Origin: Spisula solida
Taxonomy: Eukaryota > Mollusca > Bivalvia > Venerida > Mactridae
Assembly: GCA_947247005.1 (NCBI GenBank)
Contig: OX365945.1
Coordinates: 38,494,551 to 38,558,550, forward strand
Direction: 5' to 3'
Length of the DNA: 64,000 bases
Numbering within the stretch: the first letter of the stretch is position 1; each line of letters starts with the position of its first letter. Positions 35,715-46,935 of the stretch are shown piece by piece. The notes under the pieces were generated by a model. The model did not search any database. It was not told where the DNA came from and saw only the letters and a list, made by a program, of their open reading frames with translations. The position numbers and the translations under genes were made by a program.

Positions 35715-36836
35715 TTAAGGAGGTACGCGCACCTTTGATCTAACGATCGAATTTTCCTTGAAATATCTTAAAATGACAGAACAGTCTTCTAGAACAACAT
35801 TGAAATCATAAAAATGATATGTCACCAGGCTCGTTTTCGACATACATGGCTTTCTAATGACCTACCATTGTATTTTGTTCATTTTATTTATTTCATGTAT
35901 TTATGGCACCATTATGTTCTTTTTAAGATTATTAAGTACTATACGAAACCACTTTTAAGCAATGCATGATATTTTATGTGTTCAATGGTAATTCCTATTG
36001 ACATTAGTCATAATTCCGGCTGCCTGGTGAATAAATTCAGTATTTGAACATGATAAATAGAGGATATTTGTTTGTTTTGATTGAATATGGTTTATATCTC
36101 ATCGTGTAGTGATAAAATTCAATATTTTCAAGAGCGCGTAGCGCGAGTGAAAATATTAAAATTTTATCACTACAAGATGAGATATTAACCATATTCAATC
36201 AAAACAAATAAATATTCTATTTATTTAATGCTTTTATGGTGTCAAAACTGGTACTATTTATGCAAATTACCACTGTGGTTAGGCTACGTTATTCCATTAA
36301 TATTTTTCACTTCAAAATCCGCCATCTTGGATTATGGTGAATAGGTGAAAACGATTTTTTTGAGAATTTTTCATTAAATCATACACCAACTTGTAGGAAA
36401 TGGTCTAACTAAGAATAAAACCCCCACATGACATTATTCCGTTCAGTAATAAAAGAGTTACAGACATTTTAGTGTTGAGATTTTGGTAAATTAAAGTAGT
36501 CCCTGTGAGGGGGCGGAGCTTATATCAGTCACATTGTAGGTGATAACCAGTGACTGATATAGGTTTTATTTCACTGATAGAACTCCATATCTCATCAGTT
36601 AGCATTAAATAAATAGTTACCCCACCCACTTGCAAAAAAGTGTGATTTTCAAACGATTTGAAAGGAACGTAAAAAAATACCTAACGATCGAAAAAGATTT
36701 ATAATTGGCCATAAGTTAAGTATCAAATAGAACACCAGTTTAGTCAAATAAAAAATAGGGGTCTGTGCATAAAAAAGTACTAATTATGAATAAATTTGCA
36801 TAAAATTAACCTAATGTGCATATTGGAAACCAGTTT
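35715..36836 (-). mobile_element. Repeat D, copy 2, interrupted by composite copy C
   Basis: Reverse complement of 12525-13103. Its first part (35715-36060) starts TTAAGGAGGTACG and its second part (36614-36836) ends near AACCTAATGTGCATATTGG. The 556-bp composite element separates them at ACATGATAAATAG, a sequence that is continuous in copy 1. Confidence 0.85.
36058..36613 (+). mobile_element. Composite palindromic element, copy C
   Basis: It starts TAGAGGATATTTG; the palindrome spans 36058 to about 36222 with tip GCGTAGC (36136-36142); the body is bounded by CTATTTATTTAATGC (36219 on) and GCATTAAATAAATAG (36602-36616). Direct repeats ATAAATAG flank it (36053-36060 and 36609-36616). Repeat D copy 1 has a single ATAAATAG-type site (as its complement near 12765), so a target duplication of 2 bp (TA) up to 8 bp is possible. 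Same orientation as copy B. Confidence 0.85.
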
Positions 36837-39800
36837 CAATTTTGCAAAACCGCTAATCGTTCTAAAACAATTACACACCCTACAATGCCATTAAATCTTA
36901 TTTTGGTATTGTATACCTCGAACGATAAAATAAACACACATGAATTCTGCTGCTGAAAGTACCTGGATATATTGGTCAATATGAAAGAAAACACCATTTT
37001 CAATATGGCGGCCAATTAACCGGTTCGATTGGATTTCATACCATAGATTAACCGATAACAAAATATTATTGAAATTGTCCCAGTCCTAATTCTGATACAC
37101 ATTAGTATTAATACGAGTTATGTGTGTAACGTCATCAATGTCATGAATAAAACGTTGCGTCATTTTTTGCGTTGTGATCTAAAACAAACATATGACATCT
37201 GGCCACCTATCTAGAAGTTTGTATAGAAGTTTTTCGTTATGTCGAATTTTATTTTTGGTCCCGATAATCTAACTGGCACTTAAAATCTACTGTTCAATTC
37301 AAACTTTGGCGCCAAATGTTTTCACGCCTCACCTGTATGCATTCGTCGATTTACCTGTAATTTTTACAACTTCCATTGTTAAGTGTGAGCATCAATTTGC
37401 GCAAACATATCTCATGCAGCTTCGAATAAAAACAACAGAAAATACGGGGCATTCCTGGACATGATAAACCACCTTTTAACCTGTACTGTGACTTCGACAG
37501 CAAAAGTGGTTCTCTAACTTATTTTGAATTTCAAATATTTCAATGTGTATTTTACCTTAAAGCTAGTAACCAAAGTCACGTCAGAAAGCCAAACATGCAA
37601 ACTTATGTTCGCGAAATTTGCTTCAAAATACGAGATATCCCGGACACGATAAAACCCGTGTAATCCCGTACCGTGACTTGGAACGGAACAAAATGGCTTT
37701 CAAACTTATCGAATATCTCGAATTTTCGTTATGTCAAAATGATTTTCCTGGTCCTGAAAAATTCGAGATAACAAGAGTTGACTGATGACAACAACAAACA
37801 GACTTTTAACAATGTTTTCAGAATATGCCCAGAAATATGCTCACGAACAACTGTGGTATTCATCCTTAAAGCATTATTTCAGGGTTCTCACAAATATTTT
37901 GACACAAAATGTCCTGATATTTCCCTGACCAAACACCAGCCTTGCATTCAAGGAAACATTACGTGACGTACGTTTCACACCTGGTACGCACTTGTTATTC
38001 GTTGAACGGTATGTTTGTCACGTATGCCAAGTTTGGTTAACCATATAAGTTATATTATTATTTTATCAATGTTTTCTTGGTATTTGCCCATCTGGGAAGC
38101 CGAGACTCATCTAAAATTGGTGGGAAGTAAGTTTGTTTACGCGACTTCCCCACAATGTCTCCAGTCATTATTTTGAAATACAAATGCATAAATTGATAAT
38201 CAAATGCTATAAATTATAATAGGCTTCATAACGTTTACACATGTTTTTCATGTTATAACAAATGCAGAGTCCCTCACTGGCCTCAGGAGCTTTGGTGCCC
38301 TGGTTATTTTTGAGCGTCAACACTCACACAACGATCGTCATCACACCTGCGGTCACTTGGCCGCCACACACTGTCTAGTGCTACTGAGCACTTTCTTGCA
38401 AACAGACCGCTTTGGTCAACCGTCTGCTATCCACGACCGCTCACTGGTAGCATACAATTTTTTTCGCTTTGTCACCTTGATAGCGCTTTATTCTTTTGAA
38501 GCAAGCAAGCGAGCGCTCGGTAGCCGTTTGGTTAGGAAACAGGCTCCTTTCTGCAGTCTGGTTCATATACCATGGGTCTGTGGCTTTGCAAATCAACATT
38601 GATTATCGAAATGTAACTCGAAAACATATACATGTAACGTACTTAATGCTATGGCAGGTCCATATCCAAAGTGGTCTATGCTATATTTTTTTCCAAAAAA
38701 ATGCACATTTGGGTTAATTCTCATACAGTATCATCTGCGTAGCTACGGATATGTCATCTATTAAAAACAGTAGTGGACAGTTGTCTTCAATATTAGTAAC
38801 ATGATCATCCAGTACAGGATCATTGTTGATGATTGACAGATTCAGTTACAACTTACAATAAATTGTTGACAGAGTTCATTGTATACTTACGTTAACAATA
38901 TGTATCAAATACCATTTTCCTTGTTTTAAACAAGTACTTCGATCGTAAAATCAGTTATTGAACTATTTTTTGGCTGTCCCCTTTATTTTGTCACTTCTCG
39001 ACCTGTCGATCTGTCTACATTCAAGATGGCGGCCAAACTACTTCCTTAGCAACCGCATTTTTTTATCTCCCTTTTCATTAATGTTTTATATAGACTGGAG
39101 TGTTTGGTAATCTTACGAATTCATTTTAAAAATCATAAAAACATAATAAATAATTAATGGGCAATATTTTTTTTAAATTAAATGATTTTCAAATCATTTT
39201 GTCAATTCCATATTCACGTCTTCAAGGTACCCGAACAATTACACTAGTTACCATCGAACTACACACAAATTTTAAAGCATTAAGGTTGACCAAAATTCGG
39301 ATTGGCTGAAAACTAGCCCGACACGCGATGCCGTTATGGTGATAAACCTAATACTTGAAAAACCTAACTCCACATCTTGACTCTAGAAGACAGAATTGTT
39401 TAGCTTCCTGTTGAATTAGTCAGAAAATGGTAGACTATTTAAAACTGATTAACATTTGTATATTTTATATCCGTAGAACATATCGTTCTTATTGGTGTTA
39501 TCATGTAATTTTCCGCACTTAAGTATTTAAGGAGTTTCGAGCTACCTTGTGCGAATGCGCGAAATTTCAAAATCGTATTAGACAAGAACAAACATGACTT
39601 TTAGTTTCAATAATCGCATATGAGTGTTGATTAATGACAATAAACATAATAAAATTGCAAAACATAGATATTTTAAACTTTTTATTTTTTGCATGTATGA
39701 AAAGTTGGTGGGGAACGGCAAAATTGCGAATTATATGAGTGTGTAATAAGTCTCTACAATTGTTCAAATGCATATGCTTATATAAAATATGTAGTGCATT

Positions 39801-39837
39801 ATTTAGTTATATGAAGTAGCCACACTTTGAAACATTT
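36837..39837. other. No gene recognised
   Basis: Mostly unique AT-rich sequence. A degenerate duplication with a ~187-bp offset is visible between about 37440-37525 and 37628-37715 (blocks ATACGGGGCATTCCTGG / ATACGAGATATCCCGG and CTGTGACTT / CCGTGACTT). AAGATGGCGGCC near 39025 resembles a YY1 site but has no supporting context. Confidence 0.4.
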
Positions 39838-40274
39838 TTAATAAAATTTTATTTCATCACAAATATGCAAATTAGGTTATTTTTATGAAATTTATTCACA
39901 ATCAGTACTTTTTGATGAATAGCTCCTTTTTTTATTTTACTTAACTGGTGTTCTATTTGATACTCAACTTACGTCCAATTTTAAATAATGTCAATAGGGA
40001 ATGACCATTGAACACATAAAATACCATGCATTATTTAAAAGTGGTTTCATATAATAAAAATCTTAAAAAGAACATATTGATGCCATAAATGCCGGAAATA
40101 GATCGAATGAACAAAATACAATGGTGGGTCATTAGAAAGCCGTGTATTTTCAAAACGAGCCTGGTGACATATCATTTAAATGATTTCAATGTTGTTCTAA
40201 AAGATTGTTCTGTCATTTTAAGATGTTTCAAAGAAAATTCGATCGATAGATCAAAGGTGAGCGTACTTCCTTAA
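39838..40274 (+). mobile_element. Repeat D, copy 3, internal deletion
   Basis: Same orientation as copy 1. It matches from ATTTTATTTCATCACAAAT to GCGTACTTCCTTAA but lacks ~140 bp that copy 1 has between CAATTTTAAA and GTCAATAGG (junction near 39988). Confidence 0.8.
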
Positions 40275-40545
40275 GTTCCGGAGTAAAGGTATTAAAATTG
40301 GACCGTTTCATCATCAGAAAATACCATGAAAAATGTTTTCTTTCAAGTTTAATTTTTCTTTCCTTAATTTTTAAAAGCAAGCGTGGAATTATTCAAATTG
40401 TTCGCATATAAAATTATAAGAACAAATGTGCACTATGTAGAAGATTTTTTTTTTCAATTACAAATGGTGATTTGTGCTTTTACTTGCACATCCTGTAACA
40501 TCCTTTTAGATACCAGCATTTATGCTTCTAAAACGGACGAGAAAC

Positions 40546-41290
40546 GAATACATAATAATAATGACGTCTTTATTTTCTGTGGATAACGTAATTGGCAAAC
40601 CAATTTTCATTATGGTAACAAAAGATATATGTACAATGACAATATTTACAACAATACATAATTCAAAACATACAAGTGCAAGTATGCATATTAACACCTG
40701 AATCAGATGTTCGGGTGTAAACAGTAATACACAACAATGTTGATATAATGATTTTAAATGTATTGGCAATAATTATGAAATACCAGTAAATTTCCACTTT
40801 AAATAATTGCTTTTAAATGAAGAAAGTGTCTAAGCAGTTTGCACTAATTTTGGTAGATTATTCCACAGTTTTGCACAAGAGTAAGAAAAGGATTTTCTTA
40901 ATAATTCAATTCTTGGTTTTGAAACATGAAGTACATTTTGAGCTGATGATCTTAAGTTGATATTATGTTTGTCATGAATGTATTGAAATTTGTTTCCCAT
41001 GTATTCAGGAGATTGGTAATGTAATGCTTTATACACTAATTCAGATTTTTTGTATTCAACTCTCTCACTGAATTTTAGCCATCAAAGTTCTAAGAAAAGT
41101 TCCTGTCATGGTGCTGCATAGTCTTGATTAAGAATTACTCTTGCAGCTCTTTTTTGAAACTTATGTAATTTTTCTGCGAGGTCACCATTACAGTTGCCCC
41201 ATATAGAGCAACAGAGCTGTTTTCTATTACTTGGCATTGTAAATAAAGGCGATCAGTGGACGATAGTTCATGGTTTGAGGCCGAGATGTT
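40546..41290 (-). pseudogene. CR1/jockey-like LINE C-terminus and 3' end
   Basis: Minus strand: a conceptual WGNCNGDLAEKLHKFQKRAA block (about 41225-41150), a WLKFSERVEYKKSELVYKAL region across a break near 41040, then SPEYMGNKF, INLRSSAQNVL and LLRKSFSYSCAKLWNNLP (41036-40840). These are the hallmark closing blocks of CR1/jockey-type ORF2 proteins. The 3' UTR ends in an AATAAA signal followed by ATTATTATTATG (complement at 40548-40562), a microsatellite-type tail typical of CR1/L2-like LINEs. 5'-truncated. Confidence 0.8.
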
Positions 41291-41499
41291 CATAATCAGA
41301 TTAACAAGAAGATTTCGAAAACGTAAGGGCTTTTTCCTTACGACGTCACGACGATAACGCCATAAAATGCGTCATAAAATGCGTTAGACTAGACCGCGCG
41401 CGTAAAAAATTCTATTCTTCTATTTTCAAAATGATGAATCGAAATATAAGTGTGCATACATACAGTGATATTAAGAATTGAAACTTATCTTTTATCACA

Positions 41500-42010
41500 A
41501 ATTTTCAATTTGGTTGCCATGGTAACAGCTTCAAAAATGCCCAAAAATGCACATTTATGACTCCACATCAAATAAATTGTTTGTATGGAACATATTCAAT
41601 TGAATATCGTTCGAAATACATCACAAAATTTTCTAATGGGTTTTTAGAATTTTAAGCTGTTCATTGGAACTGTTACCATAGCAACGAAAATAAAATTTTG
41701 CCGAAATATTAAAACATATTGAAACCAATTAGATCTATTTTTTAATTATTGAAGAAATATGTTTGTATCATCAGAATGTTCATACATACATGATAATATG
41801 TATAAAACAAGAACATTTACAATTATTTTGATTTGGTAACCATGGCAACATATTTAAAAAAGATACACAAAAAACTCATTTAAGCTTCAACTTCAAATTC
41901 AATGTCGCTACGGAACAGTTTTAGAAATAAATCACTTGAATTTCTTCTGTGCTTTACAAGTTTTACGTGGGAACTTCTAGTCTGTTACCATGAAAACAAA
42001 AAGGTTTTGA
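41500..42010. repeat. Repeat with X-box-like palindromes every ~160 bp
   Basis: GTTGCCATGGTAAC (41513-41526), GTTACCATAGCAAC (41672-41685), GGTAACCATGGCAAC (41835-41849) and a partial GTTACCATGAAAAC (41993-42006) lie 159, 163 and 158 bp apart. Flanking text is weakly repeated at twice that period. The motif matches the palindromic binding site (X-box) of RFX transcription factors. No gene is visible nearby. Confidence 0.55.
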
Positions 42011-42914
42011 CAAAATATATTAAAAAATAAATATTGTTTCGAAATTATTTAACAAAATGGTTTTTGACGTCATTTTTTCTAAAAATAGACGTCTGGCATG
42101 ATTTCAGTCTTAATCTACGATTTTTTTCCGCTTTTTGAATCTAGTTGCATTGAAGAACGACAATGATTTTCATGTATTTGGTTGCATTTGCTGATACACA
42201 GCAGTGGTAAAATTAAGTAACTTATCAGATGCCACCAGTGTGAAAATGATGCTCAAAATGGTAAAATTTCGTCAAAAAATTGTGTTGATCTGATACACAT
42301 GTATAACTGATTATTAAACTGCGTGTACACAATCGTAGTTACATGTGCAGTTGGTAAGACGTAAGACAAGTAAACTTTTCTTGAAGATTTTCTTTTGTTT
42401 CGAAGGCTTGCGGTTGAAACAATGTCGTTTTTAACACTAAACTACAATTACCCTATATAAGAACTTTTTTTAAAAATAATACATTTTGTACTACTAGTAT
42501 ACGTAAAAAAGAAACCCAGTACAATAGGTCAACATACTTCATAAATTCGTAGATCCAGTGTTTTGTTTTGGTTTTCCTCTGGATTTGAAAAAAGTAAAAA
42601 CACTATCGCAGGTTTACACCTATCATGTAGGTAGGCCTGAATACGTTAGGGCCTACCTACTTAAACAATGACATGATCACCGACTGGTTACGGTCACTCG
42701 GGCTTAATTGATAAGATTTAATTTATATGCTTTTATTTATCCACCGGTAACCCATATCGGCGATAGTTTTGGGGGATAGTGCATGATAAAAAGATGGTTA
42801 TTTTATGCGTCGGATGTAAAGTATCACACACGGGACCTCGGTTTTTAAAATCCCGTCCGAAACTGTTCGTAATTTTAGTTTTTAGGTTGGAACACTGAAA
42901 TACATTTCTATTTT
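42011..42914. other. No recognisable feature
   Basis: No gene seen. A short complementary pair (TAGGTAGGCC and GGCCTACCTA, about 42628-42659) could form a small hairpin. Confidence 0.35.
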
Positions 42915-43000
42915 TATCCGACTGGAGGCGGGATCGAACCCACAATGTTTGGATCAGCAGTCTGTCTGTCACCACTGGACCCCTTGCCCAACCCTCTCAA
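42915..43000 (-). repeat. tRNA-derived SINE head
   Basis: Minus strand: GGGGTCCAGTGGTGACA (A-box region, near 42983) and GTGGGTTCGATCCCGCC (B box, about 42943-42927), the spacing of a tRNA-derived RNA polymerase III promoter. The stems do not close into a full tRNA cloverleaf, so a SINE is more likely than a tRNA gene. Confidence 0.6.
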
Positions 43001-44000
43001 TAGATCACAAGCAAGATGCTTATACTTGTGTAAATCAGGCACCACCAAGACCACCATATCAACCAGAAAAAATGGTCCTACGTCAGTTAGTTTCATCTAG
43101 TGTCTTTCTAATTATGTGTCCTAGGAGCTACATTACATACTTCTGTGTTTATTCACCATCGGGTGATATTGGCTTCATTTTCTCCCCAGATGTCAGTTTT
43201 GAATTTAATAGCAACTTAGCTAGGTTGATGCGGTACGTATATCGAAGAGAGTATTCTATCAGTAGAATATAACGCAATGTGATGAAACCTAGTGACCAGA
43301 AGCTATTTAAGTTATGGAATCAGGTAAATGTAATAATGTATGGGTTACAAATAACCCGTGTGCCAGACAATGCCCTTGTATTCGACGTGTACCCGATGTC
43401 TAGGTATCGTGTTTACTGCCTGGCGCAGACCGATGATTGACCTTGTAATTTGGATACATGACAACAACCCGTTATCGTACGGTCACCGACAAATCGTTTT
43501 GTCGTAAAACTACCCCTCGGATGTGTCCGACAATCCTGTCGATCCTTCAGCCTCCGGTCCAATTAGCCAAAAAATGCATCGGTCAATCATCGAACGGCAA
43601 TAGGCCCAAGTATAAGAGAAATATTTTGATTAAGTGCCTACCTCTAAATAAACACCCAATGTTCTTACAGAAACGAAAATGTGTGGTACTTACTGCAATG
43701 ACAAATTTCGAAAATCACAAAATGCTTTTAGACTAGGGTTTCTGGTGACATCAGATCGGACTATGTGACCATAGACAATGTGTTACCATACCAGTATGTG
43801 TACAGCACCGATAAACACAATACCATCTTTGAGTTACCAACATGTTCGTCTCTATTGGGTTGGAAACACGTTTCAGAGTTGACGAGGTTGCACATTTCCA
43901 GTGAATTCAGACGCTTAAGATATTGAATGTTTATAGGGGTCCAGCCTAGTCGCTAACGGACTATAATAGTAGTCTAAACTAGGGAAAATCTAAAACATTC
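43001..44000. other. No recognisable feature
   Basis: Two overlapping small open frames (42949-43272, 43458-43736) have no known domain. Not annotated as genes. Confidence 0.35.
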
Positions 44001-44004
44001 TGCA

Positions 44005-44710
44005 GTTGCTAGGCAACAATAACTGTGAATACATGTACCTGTAAATTAATACTATGATTTTTAACCATAGAATACTTTTATTGAAAGTTGTGTTGTTTAG
44101 CAATATATGACTGCATGCGCACATTGCAAAGCTGAAGAAAACAGTTTTGTATGACTCATTAAGTTAAAAATGTGTGTACAAATATTTTAAAAATAATTCG
44201 ATTGATTCAACTTTGTTTTTACCGCACAGTTACAATGTATCTTGAATTGTTGATTTTTAAATTCATCTATGTATAATCTCAATTATTTAAACTATTGTTG
44301 ACCGTTAAAATGTTCTATTGTTGCTAAGCAACAGAAACATTGCAGTTTTTTGTACCACTCGTATAATTATGACTGTGTGTATGATGAACTATATATTTCC
44401 AACTATGTTTGCAAGGTTAAAATCAATTTGAAACTTAAAAAACAATACAGATTAAACCGTCGTGATAAAGTTAATTTGTAGGAAATTGTTTTACCACTGA
44501 AATGATTTGAAAAGTTACAACTCAATGACTCTACATTATAAAATTATACTATATGTTAGCAACGGTTACACTTGAAGACTTAACAGTTTCTGTACTGGTT
44601 GCTATGACTTTCGTGAAAATAGTTAGAATTGATCATTTTGGTTAGATTATTGTCCTAATGCATCTAGTGTAATAAGAGCAAAAATGTTTACCTCAAGGTT
44701 GCTAGGCAAC
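44005..44710. repeat. Second cluster of X-box-like palindromes
   Basis: GTTGCTAGGCAAC (44005-44017), GTTGCTAAGCAAC (44320-44332), a half site GGTTGCTATG (44597) and GTTGCTAGGCAAC (44698-44710). The spacers are AT-rich. Same motif class as 41500-42010 but with irregular spacing. Confidence 0.5.
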
Positions 44711-45273
44711 GGAAATATAATACACATACAGAGAAATGCATCAAAATGTGTTATGGCAAAATCTGAAACAATATTTTCAATAATAATCATGTGTTCGTAT
44801 TTATCAACTAAATATAAATGAATGGGTTATTTTATTTTCTTATTGAAATGACGCTGTTTATTTAATGTTGACGTCGCGACGTTTGTTAAATAATGATGCA
44901 GCACGTATCATGCATAAATGGTCATAACTTAAGAAATAGACAATATATAATCATCAAATAAAGTTCTGAACGAAGCAAAATGTTGTGGGCGTCCGAATAT
45001 GTCAAAAAGTTATTTTGTAAAAAATTGTCCTAACGGCCCTTTTCCTGCGCTCGACGCCAACTGTCGATTTTTTAATCGATTAGTATATGACTTCACACCT
45101 GTCACCAGTGGTCACTTAAATCATGATCTTCTAGACTTATAAATTGCACTCACTTCCGCAAGGTAAAATACAAAATTTATACTTTTATCACATAATATCG
45201 ACATCATAGATGACCATTATTTTCATCAGGAATCTATATGGAGTCCTGATTTTGATAAAGGCTTATGCCTTTT
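44711..45273. other. No recognisable feature
   Basis: TTGACGTCGCGACG near 44868. No gene seen. Confidence 0.35.
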
Positions 45274-45400
45274 ATAGAGAATAATAGGTTAGTGCCGTGG
45301 ATGAAAAAGTTTATCTGGCAAGGCGGAGGAAATTTATCGGGTAAGCCGTAGGCGAATCCGATCATTTTCGCAGCCGAGCCGGATCAACAAAACTTTTTTA
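45274..45400 (+). mobile_element. Palindromic element, family E copy 2, truncated
   Basis: It matches 34901-35010 from ATAGAGAATAATAGG through the GCCGTAGGC centre (45345-45353) to CAGCCGAGCCGGAT. The distal right arm is missing. Confidence 0.7.
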
Positions 45401-45592
45401 TTTGATTTTAAAATTCAATTAATGAATCACAATTAGTTTGTCCTTTAAAACACAATCGAAAAAAAAAATTAAATTCATTTCTAAGGTTCACGAGAATTAC
45501 ATGTTTCCCGACTCTTTATTTTGAAACAGAAACCTGGTTGACATTTGAAATGTTATGTATGTTCATAACCTCGTGTCATCAACTTCAATGTT

Positions 45593-46309
45593 TTATTTCA
45601 TGATTGAAAATGATAAGACAACACGTTACTAACGTTCTACCATTTAATGTTACATATATAAACAAATAAAACAGGCTACATAGTAAATGAGAAAACACCA
45701 TCGGCCGAGAGAAGAGCAGACGTGTTTATTGCTAGAATTCCGGCAAATGTGAATTAATGGTAAGTACGGGATGTTGCTACACTATGGCAATAAACTAAGG
45801 ATTACCGTTCCTGTATGGGCAAACCCTATGAACGCAAACAGGTAGGGGCACCCCAACACAACGGCGAAAGCGAGTAATAGCAAATTATACTCGGACCGCT
45901 ATAGCAAGTACTGTCAAATGACTTACAGCAACATAAGTCAACAATAGCAATAGTGGCAATTGACTTATAGCAAAATAAGTCAGCAATAGCAATGGTGGAA
46001 ATTGACTTACAGCAACATTAGTCACCAATAGCAATGGTAGCAATTGACTTATAGCAACATAAGTCAGCAATAGCAAGTTCTGGCAATACTTGGAGTGATC
46101 CAAGCGAACGTAAATAGTGAGCAACATTCCGGGCAATTGAGATACTTGAAAACTCGGACTTCAATAATACCCTCCCCGACGGGGAGTCAACATCGCGGGA
46201 AGGCACTACGAAATACAAGACACATTTTGTTAAATTACTTAATGGAGATTATATTCCAAAATCGTATGACACGCCTGCTAAAATCTCGGCCGAATGAATT
46301 TTCGCCCAT
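45593..46309 (-). repeat. Ngaro-like split direct repeat B2
   Basis: It starts TTATTTCATGATTGAAAATG and ends near GAATGAATTTTCGCC. It matches B1 except for a ~90-bp segment present only in B1 (about 47010-47090) and the number of 42-bp minisatellite units (about 4 here, about 9 in B1). It is the 3' terminus of the element. Confidence 0.8.
45900..46085. repeat. 42-bp minisatellite within B2
   Basis: About four units of the type AGTCAGCAATAGCAATGGNG plus GCAATTGACTTATAGCAANATA. The leucine- and tyrosine-rich open frames across it are translations of the repeat. Confidence 0.85.
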
Positions 46310-46714
46310 TTACCGTGAACGACAATTACCTTACATATTTACCAATTCTTAGCACAAAACAATACACTTATATTTAACACTTTAATATAAATGTCCATTT
46401 TCATGCACAAATTGTCCAATTCGTACGCACAATCCTTGAATAAGCTAATAATGTCACAAGGGGAATAACTAACACTCACACCAAACTTTGTCCCTCGGCT
46501 AACAGTTGATATTAGCGTTATGTTGGCATATTGATCGAAGGTACTTCGTTGTGACGTCTCAAATACATGCATCGTGACCGTATGGGAAGACGTAATGTTA
46601 GTGTCCCCTCATTGTGTTATGTACATCGCATTGTTTCTGAAAGTATATACAGACAACAGCAGCAAACATGTCAAATTTGGATATGGTTCAGGCCTACATC
46701 AGGGAGGGTGGGAG
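46310..46714. other. Spacer between B2 and A2
   Basis: Found only once in the element. A small minus open frame (46572-46339) has no known domain. Confidence 0.5.
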
Positions 46715-46907
46715 GGCAACAAATGGTTTGGGTCATCGAACAAAAATGTGGAGAAGAATAGACGCACGAGATTTTCGGTTTATATAAGCGTTGTTATTAG
46801 TTGGTTACCGGCGTCTTAATCATTAAATCATTTTAATGTAGAAAAGCCGGGAACGATATTAAACCTATACAATATACTAATCAAACTTTATTTTCTTCTA
46901 AATAAAT
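46715..46907 (-). repeat. Ngaro-like split direct repeat A2
   Basis: It matches A1 (54037-54233) from CAACAAATGGTTTGG through the GTTGTTATTAGTTGGTTACC and GTAGAAAAGCCGGGAACGAT blocks to TTTATTTTCTTCT, with few differences (A1 has an extra GCTGTA near 54117). Confidence 0.85.
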
Positions 46908-46935
46908 GAAATTATTTGATATATAGATAATTCTT

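Noticed and set aside
39015..39060. Promoter suggested by AAGATGGCGGCC and a GTTGCTAAGG site
   Set aside because: No open frame, exon or CpG-rich context next to it; single short motifs are expected by chance.
42949..43736. Two open frames of 107 and 92 codons
   Set aside because: The first begins in a SINE head; neither shows a domain or splice context.
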